DNA of 8,903 bases from Alphaproteobacteria bacterium. Lineage in GTDB: Bacteria; Pseudomonadota; Alphaproteobacteria; Acetobacterales; Acetobacteraceae. Positions 1 to 5,413 of the stretch are shown here, piece after piece (the stretch's first letter is position 1; each line of letters opens with the position of its first letter). Made by a program: the position numbers and the translations under genes. Location of the stretch: the NCBI GenBank assembly GCA_026225015.1, contig JAMFRY010000100.1:1-8903 (forward strand). Reading direction: 5' to 3'. The notes below the pieces were generated by a model that saw nothing but the letters and a program-made list of their open reading frames with translations, ran no database searches and was not told where the DNA came from.

Positions 1-723
1 AGCCTGATCGGCGTGCCGGCTTCGTCCTTCACCCTGGCCGCAGAACCGTCATTGCCGGCGCCGCCACTTGTTCCGGTTGCAGCGCCTTCCTTTCTGCTGC
101 AGCGTCGGCCCGATATTGCCGAGGCGGAACGCCAGGCGGCGGTGGCCAATGCGCAGATCGGCGTGGCGCGCGCGGCGTTTTTCCCCAGCATCGAGCTGGA
201 TGCCAGCGGCGGTTGGGAGAGTAACGGCGCCGGCATCAACCTGTTCGACGCCTCCAACACCTTATGGTCGCTCGGCCCCAGCCTGGCGCTGACCCTGTTC
301 GATGGCGGCGAGCGGCGGGCGGCGGATCGGCTTGCGATCGACCAATTCAACGCGGCGAGCTCGAACTACAAATCGGTGGTCCTCGCCGCGTTTCAGCAGG
401 TGGAGGATAATCTGACTTTAAGCAACGAGCTGGCGCAAGCAGCGGCGCAGGAGGACGCAGCCGTACAGGCGGCGGCGCAAACCACGAATTTGTCGGTGAC
501 ACTCTACCAGGACGGCGCCGTGACCTATCTGGACGTGGTGACGGCGCAAACGGCGCAATTGCAAGCGCAGCAGAGCGCATTGAGTCTTGCCACAAGGCGG
601 TTGCAGGCCAGCGTCAATTTGATCCAGGCGCTGGGCGGCGGCTGGCGCGAGGGGGCCGGAATTTCGGGGGAAAGCGCCGGGGTTATTGCCGCGGCGGGGC
701 AAAACGGCGCACCCAAATCATAA
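1..723 (+). CDS. RND efflux outer-membrane factor, NodT/OprM family (5' end outside window)
   Basis: This is the C-terminal ~240 residues of a TolC-like outer-membrane channel of the NodT/OprM/CusC family, which forms the exit duct of a tripartite RND efflux pump. The frame is open from base 1, so the gene begins upstream; GTG at 13 is internal. Diagnostic motifs are the FLLQRRPDIAEAER block (residues about 32-45 of the visible part), followed by ANAQIGVARAAFFPSIEL, and near the end YQDGAVTYLDVVTAQ and a closing ALGGGW, all placed as in this family. The outer membrane efflux (OEP) repeat with its long periplasmic helices is covered by residues ~35-225. The membrane-fusion and RND genes are presumably upstream but not visible. 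After ALGGGW the tail runs on about 29 residues of Gly/Ala-rich sequence to TAA. Family call is secure; substrate is unknown. A type I secretion role is possible but the motifs fit NodT better than TolC. Confidence 0.93.
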   Translation, partial: SLIGVPASSFTLAAEPSLPAPPLVPVAAPSFLLQRRPDIAEAERQAAVANAQIGVARAAFFPSIELDASGGWESNGAGINLFDASNTLWSLGPSLALTLFDGGERRAADRLAIDQFNAASSNYKSVVLAAFQQVEDNLTLSNELAQAAAQEDAAVQAAAQTTNLSVTLYQDGAVTYLDVVTAQTAQLQAQQSALSLATRRLQASVNLIQALGGGWREGAGISGESAGVIAAAGQNGAPKS

Positions 724-758
724 CCTTAGGTTGCAGCCTGCCGAAAATAAAGGTTGTG

Positions 759-770
759 TTAATATATTAA
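759..770. promoter_or_regulatory. AT-only perfect palindrome upstream of the beta-helix/Hint gene
   Basis: TTAATATATTAA is a perfect 12-bp palindrome inside the 103-nt gap between the efflux gene and the start at 827. It is the most AT-rich spot in this half of the window and could be an operator or part of a promoter. No good -35/-10 pair could be assigned around it, so the role is a guess. Confidence 0.25.
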
Positions 771-826
771 ATCTCCGAAGATCGGTTCGAAATAGGTTCT
801 ATCTGTCTCGATTTTGGAATGCCGCC

Positions 827-3397
827 ATGCCTGGAAGCTCCGTATCCTCAACCGTCACCCTTGGCATAACGCTGGGGCAGGGCAACTATTTAACCCCCCT
901 CAGCATCGCATCGACGGGAAAGATCGTTGCGCCGGGTTATGGCATAGATATCGTCGATTTCGTCCAAGGAACCGTCGTCAATAGCGGAACGGTGATCGGC
1001 AGCAACGGCGTCTTTCTGAAAAAATCCGCCGCGGCCATCGTCAATCAGGGGTTTATCGGGGGAACCAACACCGCGATTGACGTATTTAATTTCAACAGCG
1101 GCGAGGCCCTGATCATCAATAGCGGGACGCTGACTGGCCATAGAGGCATCTCGGGCGTGGACGCCAATGTCACGAATTCCGGCTATATTTACGGTTCCGT
1201 TGCCGGGATCGATCTGCAGCTATCGACGATTACAAATTCCGGCACCATCGTGGGACAGGCCGGTATCTATTCGGGCGATGGAACACTGAGCAATCATGGC
1301 GCCGTCCAAGGCAGCGAAATCGGCGTCACTATCGCAGGCGGCGAAGCGCTGAATTTCGGCAGCATTTCCAGCAACCTCGGAATCGGCGCGGCGGTGAACG
1401 ACCTTGCCGGCAGCAGCGCCACGCTGGCCGGCAGCCTGATCAATTACGGCAGCATTTCCGGCGGCGTTTACGGCGTGTACGCGAGCGGCAGCTTTACAAA
1501 TGACGGCGCTGTCAGCGGACTGATCGGGCTGTGCGTCGGTATCGGCGGGGCTGCGCGTAATTCAACTGCGATCTACGGTTCGGCCTATGGGGCCGAATTA
1601 TCCGGACTGGCGAACATGCTCGGCGGGGCAAGCCTGATCAACTCCGGCAGTATCATCGGTGGCGAGATCGGGGTGACTCTGGGCATTCGGGGCAGCCTGA
1701 CCAATTCCGGCTATATCTACGGCCAGAATATCGGAGTGGCTGTCTATAAGGCGTCGCTGACGAATTCCGGCAGCATCGTGAGTGCCGATATCGGCGTGAA
1801 GCTGGCAAGCGGGGTGATGAATAATCTCAAATCCGGCGCCATCAACGCGGCCAGCTTCGGCATACAAGAGTTTGGCGGGTCGCTCACGAATTACGGAACC
1901 GTCTACGGCGCCACGGCAGGGGGCTCTATCACCAGCGGCAGCCTGGCGAATTTCGGTGTCATAACCGGCGCAACCTATGGCGTTGGGGACTACGGGGCAA
2001 ACGTCACGAATTACGGGCTGATCGCCGGCCCGAGTTATGGAATGAAGGTTTCACGCGCCAATGTGAGCAATGGCGGGACGATTTCCGGCGGTCTGGATGC
2101 CATTGCCGGATCGTTCATCACCCTGACGGTGGATCCGGGCGCGGTGTTCATCGGCAAGGTGGTGGATGAGAACGGCAAGGGTCTGCTCAAACTGGCGGGG
2201 GCGGGGCTCGGCAGCCTGGGTGGTATCGGATCGCAGATCGCCGGGTTCAAGGAGATCAGCTTCGCCGCCGGGCCGCAATGGTCGATCGAGGGCAACGAAT
2301 CCGGGCTCACCTCCGTGGACACCGTCTCGATCCTGGGCTTTGCCGAGGGCGATACGATCGTGCTGGACGGTTTCAGCGCCAGTTCCGACCTTTATATAAA
2401 AAACACCGGGTTGGAGCTGAGCGGTGGCGGCAACACGGTCACGCTGGATATTGCCGGGAATTTCTCGACCAGCAGCTTCCTGGTAACGGAATCGGCAAAT
2501 CAGACCACGATCGCTAATGTTACCTGCTTTGCCAGGGGCACCCACATCGCCACGCCTTGCGGCGAGGTTACGGTGGAGTCGCTGAAAATCGGCCAGCTGG
2601 TTCGTACGCTCCATGGCGGGGCGCGGCCGGTGAAATGGATCGGCAGCCGCTTCTATGATGGACGGTTTATCCGCGGCAACGCGGCAATCCTTCCCATTCG
2701 AATCAAGGCCGGCGCCATTGCCGACGGCGTGCCGGCGCGCGATTTGCGGGTCTCACCAGGCCACGCGATTTCGATCGATGACGTGCTGGTGCATGCCAAG
2801 CGGCTGGTGAACGGCGTTTCGGTGGTGCAGGAGGACTCGGTGGAGGAGGTGGCGTATTTCCATGTCGAGCTGGAAGATCACGAAATCCTGCTCGCCGAGA
2901 TGTGCCCGGCGGAGAGTTTCATTGGCGAAGACTTCCGCGCGCAGTTTCAAAATGCCGCGGAATATGCCCGGCTCTACCCCGGTCATATTGGGCCGCAGGT
3001 AATGTGCCAACCCCGGCTGGATAGCGGGTTCCCGCTCTACGCCATCCAGCGCCGGCTGCGCGCCAGGGCCGGATTAAAGGAAATCCTGCGAACCGGCCCC
3101 CTCCGTGGCTATATCGACCAGGCGGGGCCAGAAATCTGTTTCGGCTGGGCGCAGGACGAAGCCGCGCGGCAAACCCCGGTGAGCCTCGATATCTTAAGCA
3201 GGGGGCGGCGAATCGGCCGGGTGCTAGCCAATCTTTACCGCCAGGACGTGGCGGACGCCGGCTATGGCGACGGCTATCAGGGATTCGAATTCGCACTCCC
3301 CGCCGGCATCGCGGGAGCGATAGAAGTCAGGCGCTCGGTGGATGGGGCGTTGCTGGCGATGGCGGCTGGCACGACGAGAAAGCAGCGAGCAGCTTGA
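827..3397 (+). CDS. Beta-helix repeat protein with Hint domain and C-terminal beta-sandwich-like module
   Basis: 856 residues. Residues ~25-425 are about 18 degenerate ~20-residue units with the core T-N-S-G-x-I-x-G followed by G-I/V, a pattern typical of right-handed beta-helix adhesins. Residues ~450-565 form a linker with an IxGFAEGDTIVLDGF-like strand. Residues ~566-700 are a Hint_2-type domain: Cys567 in CFARGTHIAT, then VESLKIGQLV and RPVKWIGSR, SPGH with His646 (compare TPxH of Hedgehog Hint), and YFHVELEDHEILLAE with His685. Residues ~759-850 resemble a beta-sandwich module (LRGYIDQ, FGWAQD, later GYQGFEF) that I associate with glycosyltransferases and surface proteins. The ATG at 827 gives the N-terminus usual for such proteins (VSSTVTLG); the Shine-Dalgarno is weak, and no signal peptide is visible. 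Expected role: a surface or secreted protein that may process itself at Thr566-Cys567. Repeat DNA is about 53-55% GC in lines counted by hand, well below neighbours. Confidence 0.85.
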   Translation: MPGSSVSSTVTLGITLGQGNYLTPLSIASTGKIVAPGYGIDIVDFVQGTVVNSGTVIGSNGVFLKKSAAAIVNQGFIGGTNTAIDVFNFNSGEALIINSGTLTGHRGISGVDANVTNSGYIYGSVAGIDLQLSTITNSGTIVGQAGIYSGDGTLSNHGAVQGSEIGVTIAGGEALNFGSISSNLGIGAAVNDLAGSSATLAGSLINYGSISGGVYGVYASGSFTNDGAVSGLIGLCVGIGGAARNSTAIYGSAYGAELSGLANMLGGASLINSGSIIGGEIGVTLGIRGSLTNSGYIYGQNIGVAVYKASLTNSGSIVSADIGVKLASGVMNNLKSGAINAASFGIQEFGGSLTNYGTVYGATAGGSITSGSLANFGVITGATYGVGDYGANVTNYGLIAGPSYGMKVSRANVSNGGTISGGLDAIAGSFITLTVDPGAVFIGKVVDENGKGLLKLAGAGLGSLGGIGSQIAGFKEISFAAGPQWSIEGNESGLTSVDTVSILGFAEGDTIVLDGFSASSDLYIKNTGLELSGGGNTVTLDIAGNFSTSSFLVTESANQTTIANVTCFARGTHIATPCGEVTVESLKIGQLVRTLHGGARPVKWIGSRFYDGRFIRGNAAILPIRIKAGAIADGVPARDLRVSPGHAISIDDVLVHAKRLVNGVSVVQEDSVEEVAYFHVELEDHEILLAEMCPAESFIGEDFRAQFQNAAEYARLYPGHIGPQVMCQPRLDSGFPLYAIQRRLRARAGLKEILRTGPLRGYIDQAGPEICFGWAQDEAARQTPVSLDILSRGRRIGRVLANLYRQDVADAGYGDGYQGFEFALPAGIAGAIEVRRSVDGALLAMAAGTTRKQRAA
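961..2095 (+). repeat. ~60-bp degenerate coding repeats (beta-helix coils)
   Basis: Within the gene at 827-3397, about 18 in-frame units of roughly 57-63 nt recur, each coding a version of T-N-S-G-x-I-x-G-x-x-x-G-I/V. The DNA core acgaattccggc recurs almost unchanged in several units, for example near 1172, 1701 and 1760, while the rest of each unit has diverged. This is an old internal duplication array that makes a beta-solenoid. Two units (the RNSTAIYG and NLKSGAINA ones) have lost the canonical N-x-G. Confidence 0.8.
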
Positions 3398-3400
3398 GCG

Positions 3401-3440
3401 GCGGCATGCCCATTCGGGCCGGTTTGCATGGGCAATCCGC
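3401..3440 (+). terminator. Imperfect hairpin just after the Hint-protein stop
   Basis: TGCCCAT (3407-3413) pairs with ATGGGCA (3428-3434), and GCGG (3401-3404) with CCGC (3437-3440), leaving a small internal loop. It begins 3 nt after the stop codon but has no T-tract, so it is at best a weak or Rho-assisted terminator or a 3'-end stabiliser. Confidence 0.3.
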
Positions 3441-3514
3441 ATAAACAGATTAAGCCTAGTAAATATCAATAAAAATTGAACTTATCTTCTTGAAAATTCC
3501 GCCTTATGCGTCCT

Positions 3515-3544
3515 AAGAGAAAAGGGCGGCGCCGAAGCGCCGCC
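3515..3544 (-). terminator. Intrinsic terminator (8-bp stem, UUCG loop, U-rich tail)
   Basis: GGCGGCGC (3525-3532) and GCGCCGCC (3537-3544) form a perfect 8-bp stem around 4 nt. On the minus strand the loop is UUCG and the stem is followed by CTTTTCTCTT (3524-3515). On the plus strand it is followed by AAGTTTAGGG, so the minus orientation is clearly the working one. It ends the small-RNA candidate and any ispDF read-through. Confidence 0.8.
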
Positions 3545-3596
3545 AAGTTTAGGGAGGAAACGTCCAAGAAAGCAGCAGAGAAAACTCATGCTGCAG
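3515..3596 (-). ncRNA. Candidate trans-acting small RNA with anti-Shine-Dalgarno linker
   Basis: Read on the minus strand, a promoter-like sequence ends at 3602 and predicts a start near 3596. At 3594 a hairpin begins: GCAGCA (3594-3589), a bulged U, GAG, a UUUU loop, CUC, UGCUGC (3577-3572). Then comes a 27-nt linker (3571-3545) with no strong structure, containing UUUCCUCCC at its centre (CCUCCC at 3557-3552), a perfect anti-Shine-Dalgarno sequence. The end is an 8-bp GC stem with UUCG loop and the U-rich tail CUUUUCUCUU. Hairpin, exposed C/U-rich seed, then terminator is the common layout of Hfq-type small RNAs in alphaproteobacteria. It lies ~140 nt beyond the ispDF stop, so it might instead be the processed 3' end of the ispDF mRNA. 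No homology to a named RNA family is claimed. Confidence 0.55.
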
Positions 3597-3649
3597 TGCA
3601 TCATATACGTCGGATGCTCCCGGATGTGCAAGCGTTATTTTGCAGTGCA
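3592..3649. repeat. Two copies of TGCACTGCA flanking the small-RNA promoter
   Basis: On the minus strand TGCACTGCA occurs at 3649-3641 and again at 3600-3592, 49 nt apart. Each is an interrupted palindrome (TGCA-N-TGCA). One lies just upstream of the -35 region and the other overlaps the predicted start site, the geometry of a repressor operator pair. The sites also fit an (A/C)TGC-N3-GCA(A/G) pattern, which from memory resembles PhaR (polyhydroxyalkanoate repressor) sites; that link is speculation. Confidence 0.4.
3602..3631 (-). promoter_or_regulatory. Putative sigma-70-type promoter of the small RNA
   Basis: On the minus strand TTGCAC (3631-3626) is followed after 18 nt by TATATG (3607-3602), or equivalently GTATAT after 17 nt, close to the alphaproteobacterial -10 consensus CTATAT. 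The -35 box is only a partial match. The predicted start, near 3596, falls right before the first hairpin of the RNA. Confidence 0.4.
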
Positions 3650-3737
3650 GCAATGCTGTAACGCATACGTAATACAGCGATTGCCATGATCGGGCCCTAA
3701 AATTGCCAGATTCTCACGGCCCGAACCAATGCCATAT

Positions 3738-4871
3738 TCAGGCGGGCAATAGAACCACGACCGAGGCCTGCGCGGCGATACCTTCGCCACGACCGATAAA
3801 TCCAAGGCGCTCGGTCGTCGTCGCCTTCACCGAAATTTGCTCGACCTTGACATCCAGCAATTCCGCCAGCCTGGCCTGCATCGCCGGGGCGTGCGGGGTG
3901 ATTTTCGGGCGCTCGCAGATCAGCGTGATGTCTGCATTTGCCAGCACGCCGCCGCGGGCTTTGATGCGGCCGGCGGCATGGATGAGGAAGCGGGCGCTGT
4001 CGGCGTCTTTCCAGGTATTTTCGCTCGGCGGGAAATGCCGGCCGATATCGCCCTCCGCCAGCGCACCGTAAATGGCGTCGCACAGCGCATGGATGCCGAC
4101 ATCGGCATCGGAATGTCCGGCTAACCCCTTCTCAAACGGCAATTCGACGCCGCAGATGATCATCTTGCGCCCCTCCGCCATGGCATGCACGTCGAAACCG
4201 GTGCCGATTCGGGGGGTCATGCGTGCTCCAAGCAGATGGGCCAATCGCGCCAGATCGGCCGGCAGCGTCAATTTGATGTTTTGCTCCGAGCCCGGGACCA
4301 GCGCAACCGACAGCCCGGCGGCTTCCAGCAAGGCGGCATCGTCCGTCGCGGCGCGCCCGGCGGCTTCAAGATGTAGCCGCAGCAAAGTGGCATAATGGAA
4401 ACCCTGCGGGGTCTGGGCACGGAACAGCCCCTCCCGCGGGAGGGTATCCCGAATAACCCCGTCCACCCCGCGCTTCAGCGTATCGGAGACGGGCAGTGCG
4501 GGAATCGCGCCGGGATGGCGGGTCAGCGCTTCCAGCACCGCCTCGACCGTGCCGGGCGGAATAACCGGCCGCGCCGCGTCATGCACCAGGACGATGTCGG
4601 GCGCGAAAAGCTCCAGCGCGATCAGCCCGGCACGCACCGAGTCCTGCCGCTCCACGCCACCGGGAACGATCGGCAAATGGGCAACTCCAGCAAGCGCGGG
4701 ACCGATCAGCCCGGAATCTCCGACCGGCTGCAGCACGTCGATATGGGGAATCAGCGCCTCGGCGGCATGACGCAGAACCGGCCTGCCATGCAGCAGCACG
4801 AGCTGTTTCGGAATCGTGCCGCCGAAGCGTGTGCCCAGGCCTGCGGCGACAAGAATCGCGGCTATTTTCAT
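3738..4871 (-). CDS. ispDF: Bifunctional MEP-pathway enzyme IspDF
   Basis: 377 residues. Residues 1-~215 are IspD (2-C-methyl-D-erythritol 4-phosphate cytidylyltransferase): AAGLGTRFG with Arg15, PKQ with Lys22, GGVERQDSV (71-79), VHDAARP (96-102), then QTPQGF and TDDAALLEAAG. Residues 218-377 are IspF (2-C-methyl-D-erythritol 2,4-cyclodiphosphate synthase): RIGTGFDVH with metal ligands Asp227 and His229, GHSDADVGIH with third ligand His261, GDIGRHFPP, and VKATTTERLGFIGRGEGIAA. Both active sites look intact. The fusion joins the third and fifth steps of the cytosolic MEP pathway to IPP/DMAPP and is common in alphaproteobacteria. The ATG at 4871 gives the usual start right before the nucleotide-binding loop; an in-frame TTG at 4907 would add 12 atypical residues. 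No Shine-Dalgarno precedes the ATG. The gene stands alone, cut off from upstream transcription by the terminator at 4917-4961. Confidence 0.97.
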   Translation of the reverse strand: MKIAAILVAAGLGTRFGGTIPKQLVLLHGRPVLRHAAEALIPHIDVLQPVGDSGLIGPALAGVAHLPIVPGGVERQDSVRAGLIALELFAPDIVLVHDAARPVIPPGTVEAVLEALTRHPGAIPALPVSDTLKRGVDGVIRDTLPREGLFRAQTPQGFHYATLLRLHLEAAGRAATDDAALLEAAGLSVALVPGSEQNIKLTLPADLARLAHLLGARMTPRIGTGFDVHAMAEGRKMIICGVELPFEKGLAGHSDADVGIHALCDAIYGALAEGDIGRHFPPSENTWKDADSARFLIHAAGRIKARGGVLANADITLICERPKITPHAPAMQARLAELLDVKVEQISVKATTTERLGFIGRGEGIAAQASVVVLLPA

Positions 4872-4878
4872 GCCGGGA

Positions 4879-4907
4879 GATGTGACGGCCGAAAAAGCAC
4901 CCGTCAA
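4879..4907 (-). promoter_or_regulatory. Putative ispDF promoter giving a leaderless mRNA
   Basis: TTGACG (4907-4902) is a strong -35 match. Exactly 17 nt downstream is CACATC (4884-4879), a weak -10. The expected start falls 6-8 nt later, at or within two bases of the A of the ATG at 4871. That would explain the lack of a Shine-Dalgarno. Only 45 nt lie between the upstream T-tract and the ATG, so a promoter has to be here or inside the terminator hairpin. Confidence 0.4.
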
Positions 4908-4916
4908 CTGCGGCGC

Positions 4917-4961
4917 AAAAACCTAGTGGGACACGGCATTGAAAATGCCGTGTCCCACTAG
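4917..4961 (-). terminator. Long intrinsic terminator upstream of ispDF
   Basis: CTAGTGGGACACGGCATT (4923-4940) and its exact reverse complement (4944-4961) form a perfect 18-bp stem around 3 nt. On the minus strand the stem is followed by G and five T (4921-4917). On the plus strand it is followed by AGTCATATTTT, a poorer tail. It should stop transcription arriving from the glsB-like gene before it enters ispDF. Confidence 0.75.
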
Positions 4962-5087
4962 AGTCATATTTTGCGCGCGCAGCCCACCACCCTCCGGGGC
5001 CATTCCACCGACACTGCGCGCCGGCGGAACCTTCGGCCCCTCCGCCCGCGCGCAGTACCCTGCGTCACGAATGACGCAGGGTACTAG
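4923..5087. repeat. ~165-bp palindrome-bounded intergenic element
   Basis: The stretch starts with the perfect 18-bp palindrome at 4923-4961 (outer end CTAGT) and ends with the perfect 14-bp palindrome at 5054-5085, whose outer end reads ACTAG (5083-5087), the inverse of CTAGT. Between them a GC-rich core is itself nested: TGCGCGCG near 4973 against CGCGCGCA near 5053, and GGCCCC against GGGGCC inside. The minus strand is open in one frame from end to end, yet the encoded peptide looks like no protein I recognise. The layout resembles a small non-autonomous repeat (MITE- or REP-like), but only this one copy is visible. Confidence 0.45.
5054..5085 (-). terminator. Perfect 14-bp hairpin overlapping the glsB-like stop codon
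   Basis: AGTACCCTGCGTCA (5054-5067) pairs with TGACGCAGGGTACT (5072-5085) around 4 nt; on the minus strand the loop is UUCG. There is no T-tract (GCGCGCGG follows), so termination efficiency is doubtful. The TAG stop at 5086-5084 shares two bases with the stem, so the hairpin may protect the mRNA 3' end rather than terminate. Confidence 0.4.
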
Positions 5088-5341
5088 ATCCGCCGCCTTC
5101 CCGTAATAGCGTGGTAGATGACCAGAATAACCACCGCGCCGACCACCGCCACGAACAGGCTCCAGAGATTGAATCCGGTAACGGGCAAGGCGCCGAGCGC
5201 GCTGAAAATCTCGCCGCCGACCAGGGCGCCGACGATCCCCAGCACGATATCCACAAGCGGACCCCTGCCGCCACTATCCACGATATTGCTGGCAATGTAG
5301 CCGGCAATCAGTCCGAGCACGATCCAGCCAAGTATCGACAT
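5084..5341 (-). CDS. GlsB/YeaQ/YmgE family small membrane protein
   Basis: 85 residues, the usual size for this family (transglycosylase-associated protein, PF04226). Three hydrophobic helices are visible: residues ~3-22 (ILGWIVLGLIAGYIAS), ~32-52 (LVDIVLGIVGALVGGEIF) and ~60-80 (LWSLFVAVVGAVVILVIY), with the family's glycine-rich helix packing and a basic C-terminus GRRRI. The molecular function is not settled; relatives in enterobacteria are stress- or stationary-phase-induced, so an envelope-stress role is inference. The ATG at 5341 is chosen because AGGAGG lies 9 nt upstream; the in-frame GTG at 5359 overlaps that site and would add only six residues. It follows the hpnL stop by 72 nt and may be read from the same transcript, though it could have its own promoter. 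The stop codon is embedded in the following hairpin. Confidence 0.9.
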   Translation of the reverse strand: MSILGWIVLGLIAGYIASNIVDSGGRGPLVDIVLGIVGALVGGEIFSALGALPVTGFNLWSLFVAVVGAVVILVIYHAITGRRRI

Positions 5342-5350
5342 ATCCTTCGC

Positions 5351-5356
5351 CCTCCT
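5351..5356 (-). promoter_or_regulatory. Strong Shine-Dalgarno deciding the glsB-like start
   Basis: AGGAGG on the minus strand (5356-5351), 9 nt before the ATG at 5341. It is the clearest ribosome site in the window, and because it overlaps the alternative GTG at 5359 it rules that start out. Confidence 0.75.
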
Positions 5357-5413
5357 CACGGCGCGTTTGCGGCAAATAAATGTGGATTGGGAAGCTTTGG
5401 CGCAAGGAAGGCT

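Larger units (their letters stand above)
3398..3737. other. Gene-poor interval holding a candidate small RNA
   Basis: These 340 nt separate two genes whose 3' ends converge (the Hint-protein gene on + and ispDF on -). No convincing protein gene is present. The left 100 nt are AT-rich, with the imperfect hairpin at 3401-3440. The centre (3515-3631) holds the small-RNA candidate, its terminator and its promoter on the minus strand. The right ~100 nt carry TGCA-rich repeats and the unstructured ispDF 3' region. Confidence 0.6.

Noticed and set aside
781..805. Direct repeat GGTTC spaced 11 nt upstream of the start at 827
   Set aside because: Five-base matches at this distance are expected by chance, and no promoter could be placed relative to them.
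686..826. Earlier start for the beta-helix/Hint gene within the end of the efflux gene
   Set aside because: It would overlap the efflux gene and add 47 residues of basic, unstructured sequence unlike the usual N-terminus; ATG at 827 fits better.
961..2095. CRISPR-like or tandem non-coding repeats
   Set aside because: The units are contiguous, degenerate and in frame, with no spacers; they are protein coils.
3490..3519. Plus-strand promoter TTGAAA with a -10 about 17 nt later
   Set aside because: The -35 is fair but no -10 matches (CTAAGA/TAAGAG), and the transcript would lead into no gene.
3588..3689. 33-codon frame on the + strand preceded by GGGAGGAAA
   Set aside because: The Shine-Dalgarno-like sequence is ~27 nt from the ATG, too far to serve it, the peptide is Cys-rich without recognisable features, and the same bases are better explained as the complement of the small-RNA linker.
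4872..4907. TTG start adding 12 residues to IspDF
   Set aside because: The added residues are not part of IspD, and the TTG coincides with a good -35 box.
4395..4961. Long open frame on the + strand (188 codons) opposite ispDF
   Set aside because: It lies antisense to the conserved IspD domain, ends inside the terminator hairpin, and its Arg/Gln/Gly-rich translation has no family features; it is a high-GC shadow frame.
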